Positions 18,813 through 28,143 of a stretch of DNA of 64,000 bases are shown here, piece after piece; the stretch's first letter is position 1; each line of letters begins with the position of its first letter. The stretch spans positions 1,302,001 to 1,366,000 of the forward strand of contig NZ_CP034465.1 of assembly GCF_003955755.1 (NCBI RefSeq). Direction: 5' to 3'. The notes under the pieces are model-generated. The model ran no database searches. It was not told the DNA's origin and saw only the letters and a list, made by a program, of their open reading frames with translations. The position numbers were made by a program, and so were the translations under genes. The stretch comes from Jeotgalibaca ciconiae (GTDB taxonomy: Bacteria; Bacillota; Bacilli; Lactobacillales; Aerococcaceae).

Positions 18813-20393
18813 ATGGATGTTGTAAAAAATATAGGGGATTCAATGAAATCGGGATGGAACAGCTTATCTCGAGGGAAACGCATTGGACTTGTAAGTGTTT
18901 CTGTTCTTACTTTAATCATTGGATTAGTGGTTTATTTTGCATCACAAAGAGTTGAATATGCACTGCTGTTTAGTGGTATGGAAGAAGCTGATTCAGGCAA
19001 TATCGTGAATGATTTAGAAGCAAAAAAGATTCCTTACCGTTTGGAAGATAATGGAACAAGCATTTATATCGATAAAGATTATGTAGATAAATATCGGATC
19101 GAATTAGCGGTGAATGATATGCTGCCAAGTAATTCAATCGGATTTGAGATATTTGATAATTCCGGGATGATGGATACAGATAAGGACCGTGAAATTAAAA
19201 AGCAACGTGCAATTCAAGGCGAGTTGGAACGGGCAATTAGTGCATTAGAAGGAATCGATAGTGCCAAAGTGATTCTTTCTTTTCCTGAGAATAGCGTGTT
19301 TACTAGACCGGAAGAGTTAGAACAAGCGACTGCTTCCATCATGCTCGTTAAGAGCGGTAGTAGAGAATTACCTATTTCCTCCATTCAAGGAATTGCTTCA
19401 CTTGCTTCAGGGGCCGTTGATAATCTGCCTATGGAAAATGTAAGCATTATTGATGAAAATGGAAGCTTACTAAGTGCCTTCCTTCAAGAAGATGGCGGTT
19501 CGTTATTTGCTTCTGATGAAGCATCTCGTAATCGTGAAATTGAGAAAAATTACGCAAAAGAACTTGAGCAAAAAGTAATGACTACCTTGGCCCCGATTTA
19601 TGGTGTAGAAAATCTATCAGTATCCGTTAATGTCAAAATGAATTTTGATGTGGGCGAAGAAGAAACTATTTTATATGGACAAGAAGCGGTCGACACCGAT
19701 GAAGAAATCGACAGTAAAGTAAGAAGTGAAATCGTGAATGCGGCAGGCGGAGAAATTACTACCGAGGAATTGAATGAAAATGAATTAGCAATTAATAGTG
19801 TTGTTGAAGGAGAGGCCGGTAATGCTGCTTCTTATAACAGCACCAAAAACTATGAATTGGATCAAAAGAAGACTCGTACCGTTTTTGAAACCGGCCGAGT
19901 AGAAGAAATTTCTGCTTCAGTGCTGTTTAATACAGGCATACCGGGATTAAATGAAGGGCAAGTGAGAGATACAGTCAAAAATATTATTGGGGCTCCCGAT
20001 GCAAATAATATTCAAGTATTTTCCACAAACTTCCATAAACAAACAGGTGTAACAGAAAACGGGCTGCCGGATGATTCCAATACAGTTGAAGGTCTATGGG
20101 CGAAATACCAGTTGTATATTATTGCGGGTATGGCTTTGATTCTGTTTACACTCATTATTTCCGTTATTGTTAGTGGAAATCGCCGTAGAAAAGCTAATGA
20201 AGAAGAGTTTGAAGCTCTTTTAGCAGAAGAAAAGCAAGAAGCAACACGTGATATTGAACTAGAAACGAAAAATATGTTAAAAGAAAAAATTCAAAATGAA
20301 AAACTTGAAAAAGAATCAACAGCTTACCAGCAAGCAAAAGACAGTCCGGAAATAGTAGCGGATTTAATAAAAATGTGGATGAAGGATGAGTAA
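18813..20393 (+). CDS. fliF: Flagellar MS-ring protein FliF
   Basis: Forms the membrane-spanning MS ring that nucleates basal-body assembly. The 526 residues have TM1 near residues 25-44, a large periplasmic-facing region with RBM domains, TM2 near 436-456 and a charged C-terminal tail that binds FliG. ATG preceded by AAAGGAGATAC. It overlaps fliG by 8 bp, and FliF and FliG interact directly. Confidence 0.96.
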   Translation: MDVVKNIGDSMKSGWNSLSRGKRIGLVSVSVLTLIIGLVVYFASQRVEYALLFSGMEEADSGNIVNDLEAKKIPYRLEDNGTSIYIDKDYVDKYRIELAVNDMLPSNSIGFEIFDNSGMMDTDKDREIKKQRAIQGELERAISALEGIDSAKVILSFPENSVFTRPEELEQATASIMLVKSGSRELPISSIQGIASLASGAVDNLPMENVSIIDENGSLLSAFLQEDGGSLFASDEASRNREIEKNYAKELEQKVMTTLAPIYGVENLSVSVNVKMNFDVGEEETILYGQEAVDTDEEIDSKVRSEIVNAAGGEITTEELNENELAINSVVEGEAGNAASYNSTKNYELDQKKTRTVFETGRVEEISASVLFNTGIPGLNEGQVRDTVKNIIGAPDANNIQVFSTNFHKQTGVTENGLPDDSNTVEGLWAKYQLYIIAGMALILFTLIISVIVSGNRRRKANEEEFEALLAEEKQEATRDIELETKNMLKEKIQNEKLEKESTAYQQAKDSPEIVADLIKMWMKDE

Positions 20394-21402
20394 GGTAATG
20401 GAAGATGTGTCTGGAATTAGAAAAGCGGCAATCCTTTTAATCTCTCTCGGTGCAGAAACTTCAGCCGAAATACTACGACTTTTACCGGAAAGCTATATCC
20501 AAAAAGTAAGTTATGAGATTGCCAACATTGATTATGTGAATCCAACAGAGCGAGAAGAAATACTAAATGAATTTTTAGAAATGTCTCAAGCCCGCCAGTA
20601 TGTCATAGATGGCGGTGTTGATTATGCCCGTGAAATTCTGAATCGGGCATTGGGCGCACAACGAGCAAAAGAAGTCATTGATTTATTGAATCAAATTCAA
20701 TTACGTGAGCGTCCTTTCAATATTGCCAGGAAAGCTGATCCCATGCAGCTGAAAAATTTATTATTAAGTGAACAGCCTCAGACAGTTGCATTAGTATTGT
20801 GCTACATGCAGCCAGATAAAGCTGCGCAAATTTTAGCACAATTTCCTTTAGAACTGCAAACAGAGATTGCAGAGCGAATTGGTACGATTACCAGTACTTC
20901 TCCTGCAGTTATTGAAAAAATCGAAAAAGTAATTGAAAATAAATTCTCTTCTTATGTAGAGAATGACACTGAAACAGTTGGTGGAGTTCATGCGCTGGTA
21001 GAAATTTTGAATTCCGTAGGCAGAAGTACGGAGAAAAATATTATTCAAGTGTTGGAAGAAAGACAGCCTGAGTTGGCAGATGAAGTGAAGGCGAACTTGT
21101 TTACCTTTGAAGATATCATTGCTCTGCACGCATCCGATGTTCAAAAAGTCTTACGTCACGTTGATAATGATGATTTAATGTTGGCATTGAAAGGTGTGTC
21201 AGATGAAATCCGCAATTTCGTCTTCCAAAATATGTCTTCTCGTGCAGTAGAAACAATCAAAGAAGATATGCAATTTATGGGACCTGCTCGACTATCCGCA
21301 GTAGAAGAAGCACAACAAAAAATTGTGGCGATTATTCGAACCTTGGATGAATCGGGTGAGATTTATATAAGAAGAGGTGATCAAGATGCCATCATTTCAT
21401 AG
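20386..21402 (+). CDS. fliG: Flagellar motor switch protein FliG
   Basis: C-ring protein that contacts FliF and the MotA stator. The 338 residues contain the N-terminal domain, the EHPQ-like segment (LLSEQPQTVALVLCYMQPDK, about 126-145) and the C-terminal charged-ridge helix (MSSRAVETIKEDMQFMGPAR, about 285-304), where torque is generated. Overlaps fliF (8 bp) and fliH. Confidence 0.97.
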   Translation: MSKVMEDVSGIRKAAILLISLGAETSAEILRLLPESYIQKVSYEIANIDYVNPTEREEILNEFLEMSQARQYVIDGGVDYAREILNRALGAQRAKEVIDLLNQIQLRERPFNIARKADPMQLKNLLLSEQPQTVALVLCYMQPDKAAQILAQFPLELQTEIAERIGTITSTSPAVIEKIEKVIENKFSSYVENDTETVGGVHALVEILNSVGRSTEKNIIQVLEERQPELADEVKANLFTFEDIIALHASDVQKVLRHVDNDDLMLALKGVSDEIRNFVFQNMSSRAVETIKEDMQFMGPARLSAVEEAQQKIVAIIRTLDESGEIYIRRGDQDAIIS

Positions 21403-22141
21403 AATTATTAAGGCAGGTAATTCGTCGGCACCTATTGAACATGCGCCGGTGACAACGACTTGGCAGCCGAAAATACAAGCTGCTCGAGCAGAGGAAAAAA
21501 ATCCTGTTAAAGAGGCTTACCAGGCAGAACGCCAACAAATAGAAGCCATTATGGAAGAAACAAGAGCAGAGAAACAAGCAGTTTTATCTGCTGCGAAAGC
21601 CGAAGCAGAAGAATTGAAAGCAAAGGCTGAAACAGAAGGTTATCAAATTGGCGAAAAAAAAGGTGTTCAAGAAGGATTCCGGTCAGGCTATCAAAAAGGG
21701 CTGGAATCGGCCATAGAAGAAGCGAAAGAAGTAAAAGAGAACGCAAATCAAATCCTTGCAGAAGCAGAGAAACAAGTAGCGTTGTTTTATGAAGAGAAGA
21801 AAAAAGAAATGATTGAACTGGCAGCACAGATGGCTGAAAAAATTATCCATGAAAAAATTGATAGCTCTGATGAGAAGCTGATTGCATTAATTGCGCCCAT
21901 TCTAAGTCGAATGGAACAAAAAGATACCTTTATCACGATCACTGTCAATCCTGAGTTACAGGAAGCGATGAAGAAAAATCTTGGAAAATTAGAAACGGAA
22001 TACCCACTTTTCCGTTTTGTTGTTTTAGCGGATGTAACCTTAGAAAAAAATGGGTGTGTGATTGAAAGTTCTCATGCCATTGTTGATTTACAAATAAAGC
22101 AGCAATTAGAAGCAATGGTTGCCGATTTGAAAGAGTTGTAG
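21386..22141 (+). CDS. fliH: Flagellar assembly protein FliH
   Basis: Regulator/stator of the export ATPase FliI. ATG 21386 is chosen over an upstream GTG because AAGAGGTG lies 6 bp before it. The product is 251 residues. A long coiled coil rich in Ala, Glu and Lys spans about 25-140 and includes GxxxG-type segments (GYQIGEKKGVQEGFRSGYQK). A conserved C-terminal domain follows. Overlaps fliG by 17 bp. Confidence 0.9.
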   Translation: MPSFHRIIKAGNSSAPIEHAPVTTTWQPKIQAARAEEKNPVKEAYQAERQQIEAIMEETRAEKQAVLSAAKAEAEELKAKAETEGYQIGEKKGVQEGFRSGYQKGLESAIEEAKEVKENANQILAEAEKQVALFYEEKKKEMIELAAQMAEKIIHEKIDSSDEKLIALIAPILSRMEQKDTFITITVNPELQEAMKKNLGKLETEYPLFRFVVLADVTLEKNGCVIESSHAIVDLQIKQQLEAMVADLKEL

Positions 22142-22150
22142 GTGAAAAAA

Positions 22151-23461
22151 ATGTTCCAGATTCCTTTTGATTGCTATCAAAAGCAACTAAAAAAGAAAAA
22201 TTACTTTCAAACAAAAGGAAAAGTTTCGGAAGTCACAGGATTAATCATTAAAGTAGAAGGACTAGAGGCTTTTATCGGAGAAGTTTGCGAAATTTTTTTG
22301 AAAGCTACTGAAAAAATCGTCCTCAGTGAAGTTGTGGGTTTTGTAGAACAGACCGTTTTACTCATGCCGCTAGATAATCTGGATGGGATTGGGCCAGGTT
22401 GTCTTGTAAGGCCAACTGGAAAAACACTTCAGGTGGAAGTTTCTGATGAATTATTAGGGACAACCATTGATGGACTGGGCAGACCCATGTCTCATAATAG
22501 GCAGATAAATGGCAGGCTTCAGGAAGTAAATGGCGAGGCTCCCGATCCCTTTAAGCGGAATAAAATAGAAACGGTTATTCCAACCGGGATAAAAGCGATC
22601 GATGGTGCTTTGACGATCGGAGAAGGACAGCGGGTCGGTATTTTTGCCGGTAGTGGGGTTGGAAAGAGTACCTTGCTTGGTATGATTGCACGATATTGTG
22701 AAGCCGATGTCATTGTCATCGGCTTGATTGGTGAGCGTGGGCGAGAGGTGCTTGAGTTTATTGAAAATGATTTGGGCGAAGAAGGGTACAAGAAGTCGGT
22801 TGTTGTTTGTGCAACATCTGATTCGCCGCCGCTGGTTCGTTTAAAAGGCTCTTTTACAGCAACAGCAATTGCTGAATACTTCCGCGATCAAGGGAAAAAA
22901 GTGGTCTTGATGATGGACTCTGTTACTCGTGTTGCGATGGCGCAACGTGAAATCGGTTTGGCAACTGGGGAGCCACCAACGACGAAAGGCTACACACCTT
23001 CTGTTTTCACCACCTTGCCTCGTTTATTAGAACGAAGCGGTATGTCGGATAAAGGCTCTATTACCGCTTTTTACACGGTATTGGTAGAAGGGGATGACAT
23101 GAACGAACCCATTGCAGATACAGTTCGAGGGATTTTGGATGGTCATATCATCCTTTCCCGGAAGATTGCTTCCGAGAATCAATACCCTGCCATTGACATT
23201 CAAAATAGTATCAGTCGTTTGATGAAAGAGATTGTGAGTGACGAACATTATCAAGCAGCCGGAAAACTAAAAGAAAATATGGCTGTATATGCTGAGTCAA
23301 AAGACTTGATTGATGTAGGAGCTTACCAAAAAGGGTCGAATCCTTCTGTAGATCGAGCAATTCAATTGCACCATCCAATCAAGACTTTTTTAAAACAGCA
23401 AGTAGAAGAACCGTTTCGTTTTTCTGAAACCCTGCAATTTTTAACAAAGACATTAGCTTAG
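22151..23461 (+). CDS. fliI: Flagellum-specific ATPase FliI
   Basis: F1-beta-like ATPase of the flagellar export apparatus. The Walker A motif GIFAGSGVGKSTLLG lies near residues 158-172, followed by GLIGERGREV and the Walker B region VVLMMDSVTRVAMAQRE. ATG 22151 is preferred to GTG 22142, because AGGTGA lies 5 bp upstream of the ATG. The product is 436 residues, normal for FliI. Followed by fliJ 22 bp later. Confidence 0.96.
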   Translation: MFQIPFDCYQKQLKKKNYFQTKGKVSEVTGLIIKVEGLEAFIGEVCEIFLKATEKIVLSEVVGFVEQTVLLMPLDNLDGIGPGCLVRPTGKTLQVEVSDELLGTTIDGLGRPMSHNRQINGRLQEVNGEAPDPFKRNKIETVIPTGIKAIDGALTIGEGQRVGIFAGSGVGKSTLLGMIARYCEADVIVIGLIGERGREVLEFIENDLGEEGYKKSVVVCATSDSPPLVRLKGSFTATAIAEYFRDQGKKVVLMMDSVTRVAMAQREIGLATGEPPTTKGYTPSVFTTLPRLLERSGMSDKGSITAFYTVLVEGDDMNEPIADTVRGILDGHIILSRKIASENQYPAIDIQNSISRLMKEIVSDEHYQAAGKLKENMAVYAESKDLIDVGAYQKGSNPSVDRAIQLHHPIKTFLKQQVEEPFRFSETLQFLTKTLA

Positions 23462-23483
23462 AAAACAGTTGAGGTGAAAAGAA

Positions 23484-23918
23484 TTGGCAAGTCATAAATT
23501 TTCCATGGAGAAAATATTAGGGTGGCGTTTTGATTTAGAGGACGAAGCAAGGTTACAACTTTCGAATCTACAAGATAAATGGAACAGAGAGAACCTGCAA
23601 CTTCAAAGCTTGATTCAAGAGAATATCAAAGTGAAGAACGACAACTTGAAAAATACTCAAATCCAAACATTACGCTATAACGATTATTATAAAATGGTCA
23701 TTGACGAAAAAATTGTTCAGCAAAAAAATCAGATGGATTCTACACAAGCACAAATAAATAAAGCACAAGAACAATTGCTTGATGCTCATAAAAATCGTAG
23801 AGCAATGGAAAAATTAAAAGAAAAAGAGCTTACTGCAGCCGAAGAAACGATGAAAAGGCTTGAACAAATGCAATTAGATGAATTCGCAACGATGAATTAT
23901 AAGCAAAGAGCATTGTAG
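23484..23918 (+). CDS. fliJ: Flagellar export protein FliJ
   Basis: Coiled-coil protein of the export ATPase complex. The 144 residues are almost wholly helical (Gln/Glu/Lys/Asn rich), with the N-terminal KFSMEKILGWRFDLEDEARL and a C-terminal helix RAMEKLKEKELTAAEETMKR. TTG start with GAGGTGAAAAG upstream. Identity rests on size, coiled coil and position between fliI and fliK. Confidence 0.88.
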   Translation: MASHKFSMEKILGWRFDLEDEARLQLSNLQDKWNRENLQLQSLIQENIKVKNDNLKNTQIQTLRYNDYYKMVIDEKIVQQKNQMDSTQAQINKAQEQLLDAHKNRRAMEKLKEKELTAAEETMKRLEQMQLDEFATMNYKQRAL

Positions 23919-23987
23919 GCTAGGAAAAATAATACAGCGAAAGACCTTCACCTGTATGATTTTTCCTTTGAAAGGAGGTGAAATAAA

Positions 23988-25310
23988 CTGGAAAGTGTGT
24001 CGATAAACCCGTTTATTCAGTTTTCAGGAGAAAAAGTATCCGTGATCCCGTCTCCTGATGCCAATCAGTTTCAAGAATTGTTGCATCAGTTTCTTGAACA
24101 GCCAACTGAACAGTTGAAGTCAGAAGAACAAGATGTCACATTCATACAAACATCTGAATCAGAAAATGAAGAAGATATGGAAAAAGCAATGGCAGAAGCA
24201 ACGAAGACACTGCTGCAATTCCAACATGTCCGGCCAGTCATTCCCGATATTCAGAATGTTCAAAAGAGTGAAATGAGCATCGTAGACGGTGAACGGTCAA
24301 TTGAAAAAACACTGCCTCTTTTTGTAGCTCCTTTTGCTGATGGAACCACAAAAACAATAGAGCAATTTGATGTTTGGGACGCTGAAAAATTATTCGAAGA
24401 AGCGCCACAAGAGCCGAAAAAACAAGCGAGGATTCCTGAAGTTGCTTCTCAAGTATCAGAGCTTGTTCCGCCTAAGGAGCAACTACTATTTGAAAAAAAA
24501 CTTGGAACAGATCAATCCACCTTGTTAATTGAAAATCATCAAGTAGATTCAAAGGTACATTTTGATGAGAAAAACTTCGAGTCAGCTGATGAGCAACTCC
24601 AACAAATAGAAGAACTATCAGAATCTAACGGAATAAGCTTGTCAAAAGAAAAAAAGGTCTTGCCTAAAAAGCTCATAACTGAAAAATCAGACGAGACGAT
24701 TGCATTTCAGCCGACGAAATCTGTTCCTGTCGAAGAGAAAATCGAGAAGAAACCATTCGTTGTAACAGAGTTATCAAGTGAGTTGCCTGAAAAGAATCTA
24801 AGCGTTCCGATAGAGCTGCCGAAAGAAACAACGATTGCGCCAAGCGGAAAACAAGTACAAATTACTTGGCAAAATCCCGAACAATTCGTGAAGGATATTG
24901 GAGAAAGCATGAATCTTTCTATTAAAGACATGGAAACTCATGAAAATAAACGGATACAAGTAACGATTACACCAGAGAAGCTGGGTGAAATGGAAATCCA
25001 TCTTGAATGGAAAGAAGATAAAATTGTCGCAAAAATGTTTATCCAAAAAGAAGATATCAGAGAGCTTGTTGAAAGAAAAGTGCCGACAATTATAGCTAAT
25101 ACTCAAAATGAAACAATGATTCATTCCATCGTCATTGAAGAAATGCCTCAAGCAAATACTGCATTTGCTGGACAAACGATGGACTTTGGTGCAAACCAAC
25201 AATCTACAAATAATTCGGGAAAAATAAATAAAGCAGGTATACAAGATTTTGAAGAAGAAACGGAAGAAATCCAGGAACCAGCTTCAAAAGGATTAAGTCT
25301 TTATATCTGA
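23988..25310 (+). CDS. fliK: Hook-length control protein FliK
   Basis: Secreted ruler that stops hook growth and switches export specificity. The protein (about 440 residues) is low-complexity, Glu/Lys/Gln/Pro-rich for the first 300 residues. It ends in the Flg_hook domain (RIQVTITPEKLGEMEIHLEW, about residues 323-342). The start is uncertain: the site AAAGGAGGTG ends 7 bp before a CTG (23988), while the first GTG (23997) is 16 bp away. An in-frame TGA at 23979 excludes anything earlier. I give the CTG; the alternative is 23997. Confidence 0.88.
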   Translation: MESVSINPFIQFSGEKVSVIPSPDANQFQELLHQFLEQPTEQLKSEEQDVTFIQTSESENEEDMEKAMAEATKTLLQFQHVRPVIPDIQNVQKSEMSIVDGERSIEKTLPLFVAPFADGTTKTIEQFDVWDAEKLFEEAPQEPKKQARIPEVASQVSELVPPKEQLLFEKKLGTDQSTLLIENHQVDSKVHFDEKNFESADEQLQQIEELSESNGISLSKEKKVLPKKLITEKSDETIAFQPTKSVPVEEKIEKKPFVVTELSSELPEKNLSVPIELPKETTIAPSGKQVQITWQNPEQFVKDIGESMNLSIKDMETHENKRIQVTITPEKLGEMEIHLEWKEDKIVAKMFIQKEDIRELVERKVPTIIANTQNETMIHSIVIEEMPQANTAFAGQTMDFGANQQSTNNSGKINKAGIQDFEEETEEIQEPASKGLSLYI

Positions 25311-25324
25311 GAAAGGGAACAAAC

Positions 25325-25753
25325 ATGGAAATTTCACAGAATTTTACAATTGGCTCTACTAATCAAGTGCAAACGGCTGCTAAGAAATCAAACTCCGATA
25401 TGAATATGGATGATTTCCTGAAAATATTGGCCGCTTCATTGCAAATGCCATCTATGGGCGGTAGTGAAGGTGGATCAGATAGTTCGATGGATTATATGAG
25501 TCAAATGATTCAGTTCAGCACCATTGAGCAGTTACAAGATTTATCAGAATCATTAACGACAACGATGCTGATGACGCAACAACAACAAGCACTATCGATG
25601 ATTGGGAAAGAGGCAACAGTGGTACAGGATGGCGAACGGGTTACGGGAATTGTGGAAAAAGCAAAATTTTTAAACGGATATGCGACTCTTCAAATTAATG
25701 GAAAAGATTACTATATGAGCAGCGTCATGGAAGTTGGAGCGAATACTCAGTGA
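25325..25753 (+). CDS. flgD: Flagellar hook assembly protein FlgD
   Basis: Hook cap needed for FlgE polymerization. The 142 residues include the N-terminal motif MDDFLKILAASLQM and ESLTTTMLMTQQQQALSMIG (about 75-94). Short compared with enterobacterial FlgD (which has an extra C-terminal Ig-like domain), as in other Firmicutes. Overlaps the next gene by 4 bp. Confidence 0.9.
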   Translation: MEISQNFTIGSTNQVQTAAKKSNSDMNMDDFLKILAASLQMPSMGGSEGGSDSSMDYMSQMIQFSTIEQLQDLSESLTTTMLMTQQQQALSMIGKEATVVQDGERVTGIVEKAKFLNGYATLQINGKDYYMSSVMEVGANTQ

Positions 25754-26157
25754 ATTTACGAATAAACCAACCGTCGTATCCAATACCCAATCCATTACAG
25801 AAACCAATCGTCCAGGATAAGAAAGAATTTCAATCTGTCTTATCAGAAAAAAAGTTAAATGATTTAAAAATATCCAACCATGCACAAAAGCGTCTGGAAC
25901 AGCGTGGTCTTCATCTAGAAGAAAATGATTATACACAGTTAAATTCAGCCGTGGATGAATTAGAGGAAAAAGGCTCAAAAAATTCTTTATTGCTTTACAA
26001 AGATTTGGCTTTAATCGCCAGTATCCATAATCGCACCATTATTACTGCGCTAGACCGTGATGAGGTTGATACCATTACGAATATTGACAGTACAAAATTT
26101 GTAAAAACACAAGGGCTGGACCGCAAGGAAGCCTCGTCTACTGACCGATTGATGTAG
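25750..26157 (+). CDS. Flagellar operon protein (TIGR02530-like)
   Basis: Protein of 135 residues of the conserved but uncharacterised family often found between flgD and flgE in Firmicutes. The recognisable core is ISNHAQKRLEQRGLHLEEND (about 37-56), followed by a segment ending in LIASIHNRTIITALDRDE. GTG start overlapping the flgD stop. No catalytic residues recognised. Its constant position suggests a role in hook assembly. Confidence 0.8.
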   Translation: MNLRINQPSYPIPNPLQKPIVQDKKEFQSVLSEKKLNDLKISNHAQKRLEQRGLHLEENDYTQLNSAVDELEEKGSKNSLLLYKDLALIASIHNRTIITALDRDEVDTITNIDSTKFVKTQGLDRKEASSTDRLM

Positions 26158-26201
26158 ACACCAATAAGAATGAAACAGAATGAAGTGGAGGAAATAATAA
26201 A

Positions 26202-27080
26202 ATGTTAAAATCTTTATACTCTGGTGTTAGTGGAATGAAGAATATTCAAACAAAAATGGATGTTATCTCAAATAATATTGCGAACGTAAATACAACTGGT
26301 TTTAAGTCAGGCCGTGTTCGTTTTGAAGATATGATCAGTCAGACACTCGCAAATGCCCAAACAAATGTTAACGCAAAACAAGTTGGATTAGGTGTTCAAG
26401 TTGGGTCCATTGATAACGTTATGGGTGGAGGAAACTTACAATCTACTGGTAGAGACTTAGACTTTGGGATTGAAAATGGCGATAACTCCTTCTTTACTGT
26501 AAGTGCAGATGGAGAAGACGATGAAGTTTACTACACAAGAGATGGCGGTTTTTATATTAACCCAGATAATGAACTTGTAACAGCATCCGGCTATCATGTG
26601 CTGGGAGTAATGTCTCCTGCAAAACTTGATGAAAATTTTGATATTACTTCTCTTGAATACGATGAGGCAACAGGAATCAGTAAAATTTCGATTCCAAAAA
26701 CAATGACAGATGCTGCTGGTGTTGCACAAGATTTAGATAGCTATTCGATTGATGGAAATGGTTTAATCTACGGTGTTTACAATGGTGAATCTTATGTAAT
26801 CGGACAAGTGTCACTAACGAATTTCAGTAATCCAAGCGGACTTGAAAAAATCGGGGGCAACATGTACCAAGCTTCTAATAACTCAGGAGAAGCTCAAGTA
26901 GGTGCAGCCCACCAATCTGAATACGGTACAATCCGTAGTGGCTTCTTAGAAATGTCAAATGTGGATTTATCGAATGAATTTACTGAAATGATTGTAGCGA
27001 GCCGTGCTTACCAAGCAAACTCACGTAGTATCACGACTTCTGATCAAATGTTAGAAGAGCTATTAGCATTAAAACGTTAA
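26202..27080 (+). CDS. flgE: Flagellar hook protein FlgE
   Basis: Subunit of the hook, a flexible joint between rod and filament. The 292 residues have the N-terminal motif MDVISNNIANVNTTGFKSGR (about 19-38) and the C-terminal NVDLSNEFTEMIVASRAYQA (about 250-269). It is short (close to FlgG in size), so surface domains are minimal. RBS GTGGAGG. Confidence 0.92.
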   Translation: MLKSLYSGVSGMKNIQTKMDVISNNIANVNTTGFKSGRVRFEDMISQTLANAQTNVNAKQVGLGVQVGSIDNVMGGGNLQSTGRDLDFGIENGDNSFFTVSADGEDDEVYYTRDGGFYINPDNELVTASGYHVLGVMSPAKLDENFDITSLEYDEATGISKISIPKTMTDAAGVAQDLDSYSIDGNGLIYGVYNGESYVIGQVSLTNFSNPSGLEKIGGNMYQASNNSGEAQVGAAHQSEYGTIRSGFLEMSNVDLSNEFTEMIVASRAYQANSRSITTSDQMLEELLALKR

Positions 27081-27115
27081 TAAAAAATTTTTAATAGATT
27101 AGAGGTAAGAATACC

Positions 27116-27331
27116 GTGATTATTTTGAAAACTGTCGCAGGGAAGGATTTTTTCTTGAATTGCGAACTAATTTATCGGATTGATGAGAATTTTGACACGA
27201 TTATCACGTTAACAAATGGTAAAACAATTCCTGTGGCTAACACAGGAGAAGAAATTACAGAAAAAGTTATCGCATATAAGCGAAGAATCATGAATGCTGT
27301 GGATTACATTGAAGGGAGGGATAGCGAATGA
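27116..27331 (+). CDS. swrD: FlbD/SwrD family flagellar protein
   Basis: Small protein of 71 residues with the family pattern (MIILKTVAGKDFFLNCELIY at the start, then ITLTNGKTIPVANTGEEITE). In Bacillus subtilis SwrD increases motor torque through the stators. Here it lies directly before motA, overlapping it by 4 bp, which fits such a role. GTG start with AGAGGT upstream. Confidence 0.88.
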   Translation: MIILKTVAGKDFFLNCELIYRIDENFDTIITLTNGKTIPVANTGEEITEKVIAYKRRIMNAVDYIEGRDSE

Positions 27332-28143
27332 AAAGAAGTTACGTTTCAGTCATATCATTAGCAGTAGGATTTGCAATGATTTTTTGGGCTATCATTGATG
27401 GCGGAGGCAGCGTTGGAGCATTCGTTGACGTTCCTTCTATTATCATCACTGTATTTGGTTCTTTCTGTGCGCTTTTAATTAGTTATCCCATCGAGCAAAT
27501 CAAGAAAGTTCCCCGGGTCTTAAAGAAACTAGTTGCATCGCCTGATGTGGACCGAGAAGAACTAATAGAGCGAATTGTTGAACTGGCTCGAATCGCTAGG
27601 AGCCAAGGTCTTTTAGCTTTGGACAACGAATTGGCTGAAATCGAGAATGAGTTTTTATCAGAAGGCTTAAAGATGGTGGTAGACGGAATGGATCCAGAGA
27701 CCATTGAAGAAATATTAGAAATGAAAATTTCTAATATGGAAGATCGCCATGGAATTGGACAAGGGATATTTCTAAAATGGAGTGAATTGGCTCCTGCTTT
27801 CGGTATGATAGGAACTTTGATTGGTTTGATTAACATGTTGGGAGCTCTAACCGACCCAAGTACAATCGGATCGGGGATGGCAATTGCATTGATTACTACT
27901 TTTTACGGTAGTTTCTTAGCGAACTTGGTGTTTGTTCCAATCGCAACGAATCTACAATCGAAAACAGAGGTAGAAGTATTAATCTCTGAGATGATTCTTG
28001 AAGGGGTATTAGGAATTCAAGGTGGGCAAAATCCACGTATCATCGAACAAAAATTAACCAGTTATTTAGATGGGAAACCCAAACGGACACGTGTAGCAGA
28101 TTCACAGGCAGTGCTGCAAAGTGAGGGACAAGGTTATGCGTAA
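27328..28143 (+). CDS. motA: Motor stator protein MotA
   Basis: Stator subunit with four membrane segments that, with MotB, conducts ions and drives rotation. The 271 residues include TM1 near 7-26, TM2 near 33-52, a cytoplasmic loop with many charged residues, and TM3/TM4 near 148-166 and 180-202 (FGMIGTLIGLINMLGAL and MAIALITTFYGSFLANLVFV). Whether it uses protons or sodium cannot be read safely. Confidence 0.95.
   Translation: MKRSYVSVISLAVGFAMIFWAIIDGGGSVGAFVDVPSIIITVFGSFCALLISYPIEQIKKVPRVLKKLVASPDVDREELIERIVELARIARSQGLLALDNELAEIENEFLSEGLKMVVDGMDPETIEEILEMKISNMEDRHGIGQGIFLKWSELAPAFGMIGTLIGLINMLGALTDPSTIGSGMAIALITTFYGSFLANLVFVPIATNLQSKTEVEVLISEMILEGVLGIQGGQNPRIIEQKLTSYLDGKPKRTRVADSQAVLQSEGQGYA

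Noticed and set aside
24798-25244. 148-codon frame on the - strand opposite fliK
   Set aside because: It is a mirror of the fliK coding frame, rich in Phe/Cys/Ser, with no ribosome site and no domain.
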